A model generated the notes under the pieces. That model was not told the origin of the DNA. It worked only from the letters and a program-made list of their open reading frames with translations, and ran no database searches. Source: Streptomyces agglomeratus (GTDB lineage Bacteria > Actinomycetota > Actinomycetes > Streptomycetales > Streptomycetaceae). From it: a stretch of 64,000 nt of DNA. The DNA lies in NCBI RefSeq assembly GCF_001746415.1, contig NZ_MEHJ01000001.1:8190501-8254500 (forward strand), read 5' to 3'. Positions 17,401-25,710 of the stretch are shown here, in pieces. Numbering within the stretch: the first letter of the stretch is position 1; every line of letters starts with the position of its first letter. Both the position numbers and the translations under genes were made by a program.

Positions 17401-18306
17401 CAGCTTCCAGCCGGGGTAGATCTCGTCGGGGTCGCCGAGGGTGCGCCCGTCGGCCTGCTTCAGGCCCTTGTTCGCTTCGACGATCCGGGGATAGTCCTCG
17501 GCGTCGCCGAGCTCGTCCTCGGCGATGCCGGTCAGCGTCTCGCCGGCACGGACGGTGTGGGTCGACGCGCTGGCCGTGGAGCCGGCAGTCTGCGCACGCG
17601 TTCCGCCCTGGTCGGCCGGGGGGCCGGGTATGGCGTCGGCGGGCAGGCGCAGGGTCCAACCGGGCTGCAGGATGGTGGTGTCGGCGGTGACGAGGGAGCC
17701 GTCTGCCTGGCGGACGCCCTCGTTGGCGTCGACGATCCGGTGCCACTCGATACCGGCACCCAGGCGCTGCTCCGCGATGTCCCAGAGCGTGTCGCCGTCC
17801 TGGACGTGGTGGACGGGGCCGTTCCAGGAGGTCGAGGACGAAGCCGAAGCGGGAGCCGCGGTGTTCGCCGTGGTGTGCGTGTCGGCCGTCACGGTGGCTG
17901 TGGCCACGGTGACAGAAGCGGCGGTGGCGGGGGTGGCCATCGCGGTACCGGCCGGCAGCAGGACGAGGATCCCGCCGACGAGGGCGCCAGCGAGCTGCTG
18001 GGAGCCGCCAAGCATGCGGATCCGGGGCGCGCGGACGTGGCGCAGCGCGGCGCCCGTCTCCAGCACGACCGAAATCACGAACGTGATCCAGCCGTACCAG
18101 CCGATCAAGGTGATCGCCCCGAGGAACAGCGCTCCGCTGTCCGGGCTGGTCAGTGCTGTGCCGACTTCCTCCAGGCTCGGCAGGTGCTCGGGGAGTACAC
18201 CCACGGTGAGTAGCGCGTAAGGCACGCCAGCCAGGAGAACGGTGAGGGCGGCCAGGGCGGCGAGCGCGCGCAGGATCGTGGTGGTGGTGGTGCTTCGGTT
18301 GTTCAT
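14446..18306 (-). CDS. Membrane LysM-BTAD regulator-like protein of the Tad locus, 1286 aa
   Basis: Three hydrophobic segments lie in residues 12-130. Two LysM modules follow (about 167-222, VQDGDTLWDIAEQRLG, and about 245-312, VRAGETLTGIAEDELG), which bind peptidoglycan or chitin-like glycans. Next come a Pro/Asp/Lys-rich linker, another TM (about 435-455, SILAAAVLAVVATRRARQQ) and a large cytoplasmic part with acidic low-complexity repeats (SGLSAAA/F motifs). The C-terminal 230 residues form a winged-helix plus BTAD domain (IQVLGPVTLVG, LLEIAAWLVLHPG, RLRSWLGQ, WDRFKELYQQG), as in SARP regulators. It may couple cell-wall sensing to a regulatory output. This fusion is characteristic of Streptomyces Tad loci. 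Confidence 0.85.
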   Translation of the reverse strand: MNNRSTTTTTILRALAALAALTVLLAGVPYALLTVGVLPEHLPSLEEVGTALTSPDSGALFLGAITLIGWYGWITFVISVVLETGAALRHVRAPRIRMLGGSQQLAGALVGGILVLLPAGTAMATPATAASVTVATATVTADTHTTANTAAPASASSSTSWNGPVHHVQDGDTLWDIAEQRLGAGIEWHRIVDANEGVRQADGSLVTADTTILQPGWTLRLPADAIPGPPADQGGTRAQTAGSTASASTHTVRAGETLTGIAEDELGDAEDYPRIVEANKGLKQADGRTLGDPDEIYPGWKLQIPAAPGSDRSDSGPDDAQPPREEQPADQGKTDERPRADPAQPHGQDKPGQGEEKADRAQTPGQDAGKDSGKDKDGRGGGQPTIRPAPSVQQPTAPDHERPSHGTPTELAPQPHDAAEASDSEDQSVQTIAAAGSILAAAVLAVVATRRARQQRRRRAKRRIPMPSGATADFEKQLRVASDFTGTTLADRALRTLAANCRRAGRPLPEVEAMRITARGIDLHLAAATPPLEPFTENEDNPMVWGCPARGAALLDEDEAADINPPYPALVSLGETEDGDAVLVNLESIGLLRLAGSPADVRAVMLALAVELASSKLAPDTQIVLAGVGSDLHRLYSDQIEHHPDLVGAIPELRAHDAFQRQALADGGHDHLRAARLDEDGGDTWIPRILIATDPPTGPAATELEDLLASRPRTSVAVVTAAGGELDLPGAWTLPAQPGATVELPDLDLAVKLQHLDDASYDRLVQLLATSSRTDDVPPPPWTGHTGPVDTNGPRRSVPAGTDSALAPETTGAPQAPVTISVQGSGLAAALPSFTALSPALTSDHVDPADGSSALHEEGDGSALSPAVAGSPTVGEAYDEQADGNVEGEASAGWDEPEAAEDDDPEEASALGADVWGTAEPGEDFETVLGEVLAEQEDGSPLQPDGDEADSGLSAAAFGEDGDEEEAPEADAALADDDEEAESGLSAAALGDGATAVTAPEARIIPRPSAATSTVLAALAAPPAEPAGPQIQVLGPVTLVGAQGRVGTNRRNHLLEIAAWLVLHPGLGRVDLDNAIWPGLRKTSGTRNTAISRLRSWLGQNPHLPAEDPQASYLPAVTDGIYRLGPAVTSDWDRFKELYQQGMHHDGQDADIALAHALALVRGRPFADIDPSKYTWAEADIQEMISAIVDVAHELAERRRQVRDYRAAAQAVTKGMLVDNQSELLYRDLFTICHEMGDRKGLERAAAQLARINMEEGVDSSPETVGLLRTLLKGERIQPTLGSAAS

Positions 18307-18311
18307 CGTTG

Positions 18312-18737
18312 CTACCCCCGGTAGACCAGGCTCGCGCGGCCCTGGCCGGTGACGGACCAGCTGCCACTTCCGAGGAAGATGGGCTGGTAGTGCTCGTTGA
18401 CGGTGACCTCCAGGGAGCCCCCGTCCTCGCTGACGTTCACCGATCCGCTGACTCCCGCGCTGCTCAGGTAGGAGCGGGCGGCAGCGACGGCGGCGTTACG
18501 GTCCACGCTCACCCCGCCGCCGGAGATGGCCTTCCCGGCGTCGACGGCCTGCCCGCCCGCCCTGGCCGCCTCATGGGCCACGCCCTCGGCATGCGTTCGG
18601 GCACGCAGTTTGCCCCCGCCGTCGACCACGAGCGCCGCGACGGCGAGCAGCGCCACGATGGTGACGAGGACGAACAGACTCATCGAGCCGCGGTCACTCA
18701 GCAAGGCGCGGCGTACGCGTGGGGCGAGGGCTTTCAT
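18312..18737 (-). CDS. TadG-like pseudopilin / pilus assembly protein, 141 aa
   Basis: Short basic leader, then DRGSMSLFVLVTIVALLAVAALVVDGGGKLRARTHAE: one N-terminal TM after a conserved DRG, with an Asp-Gly-Gly turn as in TadG/TadE-like proteins. The remainder is a small extracytoplasmic beta domain. It sits 13 bases from the TadE-like gene and 5 bases before the LysM-BTAD gene, in the same operon. Much shorter than proteobacterial TadG, as usual in actinobacteria. Confidence 0.8.
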   Translation of the reverse strand: MKALAPRVRRALLSDRGSMSLFVLVTIVALLAVAALVVDGGGKLRARTHAEGVAHEAARAGGQAVDAGKAISGGGVSVDRNAAVAAARSYLSSAGVSGSVNVSEDGGSLEVTVNEHYQPIFLGSGSWSVTGQGRASLVYRG

Positions 18738-18750
18738 GCGTTCTTCCTGG

Positions 18751-19200
18751 TCAGCCGCGCTGGCGGTACGAGTCGATCGGCGAAGTGAACGAACTGGTCA
18801 GGGTCTTGGCCCCAGGCAGCCCGGGCAGCGCGATATCGGACAGATTTACGACGCAGGTCACCGTTGCGGTGGTGGACGAGGTCTCACCGATGCGCGCGGA
18901 GAACCCGCCGGTGCTGATGGACACCGACGTGCTCGTGCACTGCAGCCCCTGCTGACCCAGCACCTCGCGCGCCGTCGCCTGGCCCGCGCTGCTCGCCGAC
19001 CCCCCGATTCGTTCGAGGGAAGCGGCACGGGCCGCGTTGCGCGCGGCCGCGTCGACCGCGTTGTGGGACGACGTCACGCGACCGAAGGCCACCACGAGCA
19101 GCAGCACCATGATCAGCACGGGGAAGAGCACCATCGCCTCAAGCGACAACGCCCCGCGGTCGCTTGGTGCGCGCCGCAGCCGCAGAGCGAAGGTCCTCAT
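18751..19200 (-). CDS. TadE-like pseudopilin 2, 149 aa
   Basis: Start ATG 19200 overlaps the upstream stop (ATGA). The N terminus SDRGALSLEAMVLFPVLIMVLLLVVAFG is the TadE-type class-III signal/TM segment with a Glu five residues after Gly. The rest is a small extracytoplasmic domain with two Cys residues (QCTSTSVS and VTCVVN) that could form a disulphide. Minor pilin of the Tad system. Confidence 0.85.
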   Translation of the reverse strand: MRTFALRLRRAPSDRGALSLEAMVLFPVLIMVLLLVVAFGRVTSSHNAVDAAARNAARAASLERIGGSASSAGQATAREVLGQQGLQCTSTSVSISTGGFSARIGETSSTTATVTCVVNLSDIALPGLPGAKTLTSSFTSPIDSYRQRG

Positions 19201-19619
19201 CGTGCCTCCGTGACGCGCTCGGCGGCGGCATCCGCATGCTGGTCGATCTTCAGGCGGAGCCCGGGAACCATGGTGTCGACGTAGCCGGTGACGCGGATCC
19301 GCACCGTCGCCCCCTTGCTGCCGCTCACGGAGGTTCCCGAGATGCTGCCGCCCGCCCTTGACAGGAAGTCGCGTGCCTCCGCAGTGCCGGTGCCGATCGA
19401 TGCGCCACGGACCCGCGAGGACTCGACACCCAGCTGCGCCGCGGACATCGCCACGTTCCGGGCATGCCACCACAGTCCGACGTGGACGACGAGCAGGATG
19501 ATCAGCAGCACGACGGGGAACACGATGAGCATTTCAAGGCTCATCCCACCGCGGTCCCGCGCACCGCGGTCGGCGAGCGCGCGGGACCAGCGTCGGACAG
19601 CCCTGCGGGGCCAGGTCAC
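19197..19619 (-). CDS. TadE-like pseudopilin 1, 140 aa
   Basis: GTG 19619 overlaps the Flp gene stop (GTGA). RDRGGMSLEMLIVFPVVLLIILLVVHVGLWWHARNVA is a textbook TadE N terminus. The C-terminal 80 residues (GASIGTGTAEARDFLSRAGG, ATVRIRVTGYVDTMVPGL) match the extracytoplasmic domain of actinobacterial TadE. It lies between the Flp pilin and the second TadE. Confidence 0.85.
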   Translation of the reverse strand: MTWPRRAVRRWSRALADRGARDRGGMSLEMLIVFPVVLLIILLVVHVGLWWHARNVAMSAAQLGVESSRVRGASIGTGTAEARDFLSRAGGSISGTSVSGSKGATVRIRVTGYVDTMVPGLRLKIDQHADAAAERVTEAR

Positions 19620-19813
19620 TTGATCTCTTTCGCCTTCTCGTTGACCTTGGTCAGGATGACGCCGGCGGCTATGGCCGCGACGACGACGAGTCCAGCGACG
19701 ATCATCATCGTCTCGATGGAGATCGCCCCGCGGTCGTCGCGGACCTGCCGCAGCCGCTCCAGGCGTGCCCCGAAGTAGACCTTGAAGAAGTCGAGGGTCG
19801 AGTCTTTCTGCAT
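19616..19813 (-). CDS. Flp-type prepilin, 65 aa
   Basis: Basic N-terminal 28 residues, then DDRGAISIETMMIVAGLVVVAAIAAGVILTKVNEKAKEIK: a single TM with Glu after the DRGAIS motif, and a short Lys-rich tail. Size and layout are those of the major Flp pilin in actinobacterial Tad loci. It is the first small gene after tadC (27 bases apart). A prepilin peptidase to process it is not encoded in the locus. Confidence 0.8.
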   Translation of the reverse strand: MQKDSTLDFFKVYFGARLERLRQVRDDRGAISIETMMIVAGLVVVAAIAAGVILTKVNEKAKEIK

Positions 19814-19840
19814 GGCGAAGTTCCTTGTCTTTTCCGGGAG

Positions 19841-20743
19841 TTAGCTGGCCATGATCCGCGAGAGCGCGGGATAGCCGATGTAGACGGTCATGATCAGGAC
19901 GAGCATCGCCACAGGCATGACCATCTTTTCGCTGGCCGTGTTGGCCTGCGCTTTTGCCGCGGTGACGAGCGCTCCTGACAGGGAGCGCGCCTGCGCGCCG
20001 AGGGTGTCCCCGACGGCCGCGCCCTCCTCACCGGCGATGGCGATGATGTCGGCGGGGGCACCGAGCTCTGGGACGTCGAGTTCGACGGAGAGCCGCTTGA
20101 GGCCCTCCCAGGGGCTGATGCCTTCAAGCTCGGCGCGGGTGATGGTGTCGCGGATCCTCGCGAACACCCAGCCGTCGCCCACCTCCGCCGCCTTCTTCAG
20201 CGCCTGCGTGGGCGCCGCGTCCGCCGCACGCTCCAGCTGGACCAACCTCAGGTACGCCTTGATGGCATGACGGAAGTCCTCGCGCGCCTCGGTGGCCTGC
20301 TGCTTGAGCTGCAGGTCCGGGAGCAGCCAGAACACCACCGCCAGGGCGAGGCCGGCGATCGCGGGAATCGCGAAGGGGATCGGGAAGCCGGCGATGCTGG
20401 CCAGACTCACGCCCAGGACGGGCAGGAGCAGTCCGTAGAGGGCGAGCCCGATTTTGCGGCCCAGGTGGGCAGCGGGGGAACGGCCGACGAGTTCCAGCTG
20501 CTGGCGGGGCATACGGAGGGTGCCCTCGCCGGCGGACCGCAGCAGGGCGTCGCCTGCCTTCTCCATCAGCGAATCCGGATTGCCTGCGCGGCGGTTGCGT
20601 TCGAGGTTCTCCAGGCGGCTGGCGTCCATACGGGCCAGCACGTCTTTGAGGTCGGGCCGGCCGGGCATGATCCCGCGGGCGGCGATCACCAGGCCGAGGC
20701 CGACGATGGCGCCGCCGACCACGGCGTACGGGGAGAGGATCAC
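19841..20743 (-). CDS. tadC: TadC-like inner-membrane platform protein, 300 aa
   Basis: GTG 20743 overlaps the tadB stop (GTGA). There is one TM at the N terminus (VVGGAIVGLGLVIAARGI), two in the middle (about 108-160) and one at the C terminus (PVAMLVLIMTVYIGYPAL). The cytoplasmic segment between them (residues 165-270) is a T2SSF domain with the expected helices (AIKAYLRLVQLERAADAAPTQAL, GAPADIIAIAGEEGAAVGDTL). It forms the assembly platform with TadB. Confidence 0.85.
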   Translation of the reverse strand: MILSPYAVVGGAIVGLGLVIAARGIMPGRPDLKDVLARMDASRLENLERNRRAGNPDSLMEKAGDALLRSAGEGTLRMPRQQLELVGRSPAAHLGRKIGLALYGLLLPVLGVSLASIAGFPIPFAIPAIAGLALAVVFWLLPDLQLKQQATEAREDFRHAIKAYLRLVQLERAADAAPTQALKKAAEVGDGWVFARIRDTITRAELEGISPWEGLKRLSVELDVPELGAPADIIAIAGEEGAAVGDTLGAQARSLSGALVTAAKAQANTASEKMVMPVAMLVLIMTVYIGYPALSRIMAS

Positions 20744-21672
20744 GAGGACTCCTCCAGGCTGAGGCCGGCGCCGGAGCGGTCGGCGGAGGAGAGGAACCGC
20801 GGGGCGGGCTCGATGATGGCCATCTTCCGCATCCAGATCTTCACCAGCACGAAGCCGACTCCGACTCCGACCAGGACGACCTGGCCCATCACCGTGTTGT
20901 AGGGCTCGACGTATCCGCCGGAGAGCATCGTCATCCCGAAGATGCCGAGGCAGAAAATGGTCACCCACCGGTCGTTGGTCCTGGGCTTCTGCCGGTCGGC
21001 CTCCACCTCACGGCGCATGAGCACCTCGTGGCTGAGCGCTTCGGCGAGTTCCCGCATGGCCCGGCTCAGGCCGGCTCCGCGGTCCTCGACGTGGAGGATG
21101 AGCAGGGCGACGACTTCGTCGACGGTGGCGTCGTTGAGGTCGTCGGCGAAGGCGCGGTAGGCGTCCTGGGGCAGCCAACCGGCAGTCAGGCGCGACACCA
21201 GGAGGGTGACGTCGTCCTTGATCGCCTTCGGGACGGTCTCCAGACTGCGCTGGACGGACGCCTCCAGGCTGACACCCACGGTGTGGATGTCGGACATGCG
21301 CCGCACCCACTCCTCGACGCCCTCCAGTTTCGCGATCTGTGCCTTGCCCGATCCGCTCGTGTTGAGCAGCCAGGGCAGGCCGACAACGACGGCAACGGTG
21401 ATCAGGCCGCCCATGGGCCAGCCCGTGAACAGCCATACCCCCATGCCGACGAGGACGGCCGCGCCCAGCCGGAAGCTGCCCTGCGCCCACCAGGCGGTCT
21501 TGGACCGGGGGTCCTTGCCGAAGAAGGCTCGGAGCTTCTGCTCGGTACGGCTGCGACGCCGTACCGTAGCGGAGGGGGCCCAGCCGATGCCGCCGGCGAC
21601 GGCGAGCGCGAGCCCCCCTGTGGCGGCGAGGCCGGCGAGGGCTGCGACCAGGGATGAGAGTGTGAGCCTCAC
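20740..21672 (-). CDS. tadB: TadB-like inner-membrane platform protein, 310 aa
   Basis: GTG 21672 overlaps the tadA stop (GTGA). TM segments lie at residues 5-30, 68-105 and 245-295, with a T2SSF domain (about 115-235: EEWVRRMSDIHTVGVSLEASVQ, VDEVVALLILHVEDRGAGLSRAM). Part of the platform that couples the TadA motor to pilin assembly. Confidence 0.85.
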   Translation of the reverse strand: MRLTLSSLVAALAGLAATGGLALAVAGGIGWAPSATVRRRSRTEQKLRAFFGKDPRSKTAWWAQGSFRLGAAVLVGMGVWLFTGWPMGGLITVAVVVGLPWLLNTSGSGKAQIAKLEGVEEWVRRMSDIHTVGVSLEASVQRSLETVPKAIKDDVTLLVSRLTAGWLPQDAYRAFADDLNDATVDEVVALLILHVEDRGAGLSRAMRELAEALSHEVLMRREVEADRQKPRTNDRWVTIFCLGIFGMTMLSGGYVEPYNTVMGQVVLVGVGVGFVLVKIWMRKMAIIEPAPRFLSSADRSGAGLSLEESS

Positions 21673-23237
21673 AGCGGCATCACCGTGTTCAGCGGTGCGC
21701 CCCAGGTCCCCCACCGGTTGTGCAGGATCCTGCGGTCGAGGCCGGCGCGAACCATGTCTTCCAGGCGGCCCTGCGAGATGTTGCCGTGCGGCACCGCCCG
21801 GGCCTCCCGGCGGCCGTCCTCGTCACGGGGGGCGAAGACCATCTGGTGGCTGGGACGTCCGCCCTCACCGATGCCGGTGATCTCCATAACGTGGCTGACA
21901 AACCTGTGCTTACGGCCCGTCTTGCCGTCCGGTCCGACGAGCTCGGTCTCGTCGACCAGGCGCACGTACACGACCAGGTTGATGGCCTGGGCGATGAGCC
22001 GGTAGGCCAGTGCCTCGGTCATGCCGATGCCGGCCTCCAGGCAGAGCGTGGCCAGGCGTTCGATGGACAGCTGCGGGCTGCGGGCGTGCAACGTCGCCAT
22101 GCTGCCGCCTTCGCCTTCGTTCATGGCGTGCAGCATGGGCACGACTTCTTTGGAGCGCACCTCGCCGACCATGACCCGCCGCAGGCTCATACGCAGCAGC
22201 TGCGGGAAGAGATCGGACAGGGTCAGTTCGCCCTGGAGCTTGCCGTCGGGGCCGCGCTCGCCGTTGGATTCGCGTCCCTCGTAGGCGACGACTTCCGGCC
22301 CCTCGGGGTCCTCGTGGAGGTAGAGCTCGTACTCGCTCTCCAGGGTGCCGACTCGTTCGTTGCGGGGGATCTCACGGGCCATGGCCCTCAGCAGTGACGT
22401 TTTTCCAACTCCCTGGGATCCGACGACGACGATGTTCTGGCGGGCCTTGACCGCGGCGCGCAGGAAGTGGGCGAGGGTTGTGTCGATAGTGCCCCAGCGC
22501 ACGAGGTCGTCCAGGCTCTGCCCGCGCGTGCGGTGTCGGCGGATGACGACCTGCGGGCTGGGCGTGACCCAGGCCGAGGCGGCCAGACGGGAGCCGTCGG
22601 CAAGGCGCATGTTCAGATTCGGGGTGGCCGGGGTGAGGGCCCTCTCGCCCTGACCCTGCATGCGGGAGATGTGGTTGATCAGCCCGATGAGGTCCTTGTC
22701 GTTGGCCGCGACAGGATCCCACCTTCGGGAAGGGCGGTCGGCGTAGTCGACCCGCACTTGGTCCCCGTTGATGATGATGTTCTCGACGTTCGGGTCGTCC
22801 AGCAGCGGCTGGAGCCGGCCGGCCCTGAAGAGCTCGTCGAACACCGCCTTCTTGAGCCGGGCTTCCTGGGCAGAGGACAGGGGTGTGGCTGTGGCGGCGT
22901 ACTTCGTCGCCCACTGGGAGACGACCTCGTTGATGATCGACTGTCCCCGCTGGCGGCGGTCCTGATCGCTCATTCCGGCCTCGGCCGCAGCGGCCTCGCC
23001 GATCCGGACGCTGGCCCGGCCGCGGAGTTCGGTGATGACCTCGTGTCCGACGGGCAGGGTGCCAGGGGTGGCTCCGTCCAGCGCCGATGCCGAGGGCACC
23101 GGGAGGGCTGTGGGCGCGGCGGCCGGACCGGGCACGGCGGTGAGCTTCGGTGCCGGAGCGGGTGTCTGGTTCAGCGCCTGGACGAAGAGGTGCTCAAGGT
23201 TAGGAATCGCCGGGGTCTCCGGTCGGGTGCTGGTCAT
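21669..23237 (-). CDS. tadA: TadA/CpaF pilus assembly ATPase, 522 aa
   Basis: N-terminal 100 residues are Pro/Ala-rich. Residues 130-240 are the TadA N domain (AVFDELFRAGRLQPLLDDPNVENIIINGDQVRV). The ATPase core has Walker A GSQGVGKTS (about 278-286), Asp box NERVGTLESEYEL, Walker B RRVMVGEVR (about 352-360) and the His box MATLHARS (about 380). All motor motifs are present. ATGA overlap with tadZ. It powers secretion or assembly of the Flp pilus. Confidence 0.9.
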   Translation of the reverse strand: MTSTRPETPAIPNLEHLFVQALNQTPAPAPKLTAVPGPAAAPTALPVPSASALDGATPGTLPVGHEVITELRGRASVRIGEAAAAEAGMSDQDRRQRGQSIINEVVSQWATKYAATATPLSSAQEARLKKAVFDELFRAGRLQPLLDDPNVENIIINGDQVRVDYADRPSRRWDPVAANDKDLIGLINHISRMQGQGERALTPATPNLNMRLADGSRLAASAWVTPSPQVVIRRHRTRGQSLDDLVRWGTIDTTLAHFLRAAVKARQNIVVVGSQGVGKTSLLRAMAREIPRNERVGTLESEYELYLHEDPEGPEVVAYEGRESNGERGPDGKLQGELTLSDLFPQLLRMSLRRVMVGEVRSKEVVPMLHAMNEGEGGSMATLHARSPQLSIERLATLCLEAGIGMTEALAYRLIAQAINLVVYVRLVDETELVGPDGKTGRKHRFVSHVMEITGIGEGGRPSHQMVFAPRDEDGRREARAVPHGNISQGRLEDMVRAGLDRRILHNRWGTWGAPLNTVMPL

Positions 23238-24058
23238 GAGGCCCTCCCTGCCACCGCAGGCACTCCGGCAAGCCGCAGTTGGACCCTGCGCCTGGTGACG
23301 AGTTCGTTGATGGGGCCCTCGAGCGCGGTCCGGGCCGAGCGCAGCAGTGCCTTCGGTGTCCTCTTGTAGTTGCCGTGGGTGAATACGTCGGCGGTGTCGG
23401 GGTCCCAGGCGAGCATGCCGATGACCGGGGTCTGTAGCTCCTGCTGCACATTGCTGGAAGAGAAGGACCCCTCCTCGATGAGGAGCAGGCCAAGGGCGTC
23501 GGCCCCGGTGCCGTTGTGGGACAGTTCCTCGCGCAAAATCCGCACGGCAGGCGCTGCGGAAGTGATCGACGCCTGCGTGGTCCGTACGACGAGCAGAACA
23601 GCGTCGGCTCGGCGCAGCATCGGCGTCGGGTAGGCGGTGGTGCTCAGGCGGGTCTCCGACTCGGCGATGATCCGTCCGGCGTCGATGATCACGTCGTAGC
23701 CGCTCTGGTCCATGACGCCCAGGAGCGTGGCGATTTGGTCCCAGGTCCGCGCGAGCGAAGGGGCCTGCGAGGGATCGGTCAGGCCCGGGAGCAGCATCCG
23801 GTTGCCGGTGTGGTCCCGGTCCAGGCTGACGAAGTGCTGGGCGAACTCCCGGGCCAGGGTGGACTGCCGGTCGGCGGCAGCCAGCCGGTGCATGCCGAAC
23901 GCGGCGCTGCCCTCGCCGGCGAGGTACCCGGCACGGACAGTACCGCCGGCCGGGTCAGCTTCAACGAGCAGGGACGGCCTGGGGGAGGCCAGAGCCAGGG
24001 CGAGAGCCGAGCAGGTGACGCCGCTCGACTTTCCTGACACGAGCGCGATGACGGCCAT
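23234..24058 (-). CDS. tadZ: TadZ/CpaE-like MinD-superfamily protein, 274 aa
   Basis: The fold follows the MinD/ParA pattern: MAVIALVSGKSSGVTCSALALALA at the N terminus, DVIIDAGRI (about 125) and a late strand ADALGLLLIEEGS. The deviant Walker A is degenerate (GKSSGVTCS, lacking the usual second GKT), so ATP hydrolysis is doubtful, as in several TadZ/CpaE proteins. It probably localises the pilus machine. Overlaps cpaB's stop by one base (TGATG). Confidence 0.8.
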   Translation of the reverse strand: MAVIALVSGKSSGVTCSALALALASPRPSLLVEADPAGGTVRAGYLAGEGSAAFGMHRLAAADRQSTLAREFAQHFVSLDRDHTGNRMLLPGLTDPSQAPSLARTWDQIATLLGVMDQSGYDVIIDAGRIIAESETRLSTTAYPTPMLRRADAVLLVVRTTQASITSAAPAVRILREELSHNGTGADALGLLLIEEGSFSSSNVQQELQTPVIGMLAWDPDTADVFTHGNYKRTPKALLRSARTALEGPINELVTRRRVQLRLAGVPAVAGRAS

Positions 24059-24753
24059 CAGTTCCTCGCCTTCAGCACGATCGCCGCACTGCCGCGAGCA
24101 GCCCAGGTGGCCAGCGGGGCGCTGTCCGTGGGGGCGACGGCCACATCGACGACCTGCGCTCCGTTCGCGTCGGGAGCGGACACGCCGACGACGACGGCGC
24201 TGATGCTGTCCGGCGTTGCCAGCTTCTGGCCGCTCTTCGTCGGGTCAGCGTTGTCCTGCGGCGTGTTGACGACCATCACGGCATACCCCGCCCGCAGCCT
24301 CTGGGCCGGGAGCTGACCGGGCTTGGCCAGGAGCCCGACGGTGTCACGGCCCTTTGCCACGTTGGCGCCCTCGCTGACCGAGGCTCCGGTGACGAGCGTG
24401 CCCTTGGGGAGATCGGCGGCTGCGGTCTTGCCCACGATCTCCTTGCTCCGGCTCACGGGCACCGGATTGAGGGCCGGGTCGGGAGCGACCTCGGCGGCCA
24501 CGAGGTCACTGGCCTTGACGACCTCGCCGGCCTTGACATCGTGGGCCACCGCAATGACGGCAACCCGGTTGCCGGCCTCGTTGACCTGCCAGACCGCCAC
24601 GAGCGCGCCGACAGCCGCCAGCGCCAGGCCGGCGCCCACCACGACGGGCCGGCGGCGGCGCCGCGGTGCCTCCTGGGTGATCGGCAGCGGACCGGTCGGA
24701 GCGGCCTGCTGCTCGGATCCCTTGGACTTCCTGGATGTGATCGTCGTTGCCAT
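24058..24753 (-). CDS. cpaB: CpaB/RcpC-like SAF-domain protein, 231 aa
   Basis: Poly-basic segment (PRRRRRP) before a single TM (VVVGAGLALAAVGALVAVWQV, about 36-56), then a SAF domain (VIAVAHDVKAGEVVKASDLVAAEV; about 70-140) and a C-terminal beta domain. CpaB/RcpC proteins act in the periplasm or wall side of the pilus channel. Confidence 0.85.
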   Translation of the reverse strand: MATTITSRKSKGSEQQAAPTGPLPITQEAPRRRRRPVVVGAGLALAAVGALVAVWQVNEAGNRVAVIAVAHDVKAGEVVKASDLVAAEVAPDPALNPVPVSRSKEIVGKTAAADLPKGTLVTGASVSEGANVAKGRDTVGLLAKPGQLPAQRLRAGYAVMVVNTPQDNADPTKSGQKLATPDSISAVVVGVSAPDANGAQVVDVAVAPTDSAPLATWAARGSAAIVLKARN

Positions 24754-24774
24754 CGTCTTGTGCCGTTCCTCGAG

Positions 24775-25710
24775 CTAGTTGACGACCTGCAACTCGCCGA
24801 TGCGAGCCGTGGTCGTGGAGGTGCGGGTGGTGTCCGCCAGCGTGCCGGTCTCGCCGTTGGTGGCGGTCCAGTCCACCGTCCACGTGCTGGTGGCCGTGAT
24901 CGTGAAGTTGCCGACCTTCGTGTAGCGGTGCCCGCAGTCCGGGGAGTCCGCCTTGCCGTAGCCCTTCTGGTACGGGGTTCCGGGCTTGGTGCAGTTCACG
25001 GTGGTGCCGTCGCCCATGGACCAGCCGATGTTCTTCACCTTGGCTGTCACCGTGACGGACAGGCCGCCGGCGGACACCGTCATCGTCTGCGGTCCCCAGG
25101 TCTGCGGGGACTGAGTGGTCCACAGCCACACGGGGAGTCCGACGAGCCCCTCTGAGCCGGCTGGCGGAGCGGAGCCGATCTGCGCCCCGTTCAGGCGCAT
25201 CCGGCTGAAGGCCTGCTGGGCGAGCTCGGCTGCCGACGGGCCTGTTCCCAGGGGGTCCGTGGCGTGCCACGCCATGAAGCCGCCGTTCTGCTCGTTGGGC
25301 AGCCCGTTGGTTTGCGACAGGCAGGCGTAGTAGTAGATCGCGCCGTCAGTGTGTCCCTGCCAGATCGGGTCGGACTTGGCCGGCTGGGGGTTGGCGAGAC
25401 CGATGTAGCACTGGCGGTTCTCATCGAACCGCCCGATGCCTGGGATCTCGCACGGCCAAGGACCTGAGTGCGTGGCGCCGGTGCCGCAGGTCTTGCCATC
25501 CTGACCCCCACCTCCGCCGCCACCTCCGCCACCGCCGCCACCGCCGGTGGGAGGCTTTCCGGGCACGGTGACACCGCTGCACACCCACGAATTACAGTGA
25601 CCGACATCGGGGTCGCCATCAGCCCAGGCGGGGGTCGTCGGCTGGATCAGGACCGCTATGACCGCGAGGAAGCCGATGAAGACTGCCGGCAAGGCGCGTG
25701 ATCTCAGCAT
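24775..25710 (-). CDS. Secreted protein of the Tad locus with polyglycine linker, 311 aa
   Basis: Signal peptide LPAVFIGFLAVIAVLIQPTTPAWA (cleavage about residue 30). Then a Cys-containing segment, an uninterrupted 14-Gly run (about 59-72), and a C-terminal region with Trp-rich and Cys-containing strands (PVWLWTTQSPQTWGP, VNCTKPGTP, DCGHRYTKVG) resembling a PKD/Ig-like fold. ATG 25710 overlaps the upstream stop by 7 bases. Always seen with Tad genes in Streptomyces; exact role unknown, possibly an exported pilus-associated protein. Confidence 0.75.
   Translation of the reverse strand: MLRSRALPAVFIGFLAVIAVLIQPTTPAWADGDPDVGHCNSWVCSGVTVPGKPPTGGGGGGGGGGGGGGQDGKTCGTGATHSGPWPCEIPGIGRFDENRQCYIGLANPQPAKSDPIWQGHTDGAIYYYACLSQTNGLPNEQNGGFMAWHATDPLGTGPSAAELAQQAFSRMRLNGAQIGSAPPAGSEGLVGLPVWLWTTQSPQTWGPQTMTVSAGGLSVTVTAKVKNIGWSMGDGTTVNCTKPGTPYQKGYGKADSPDCGHRYTKVGNFTITATSTWTVDWTATNGETGTLADTTRTSTTTARIGELQVVN

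Noticed and set aside
25500..25560. Simple repeat in the polyglycine region as a possible CRISPR or minisatellite
   Set aside because: It is a coding GGN tract within a secreted protein, without spacers.
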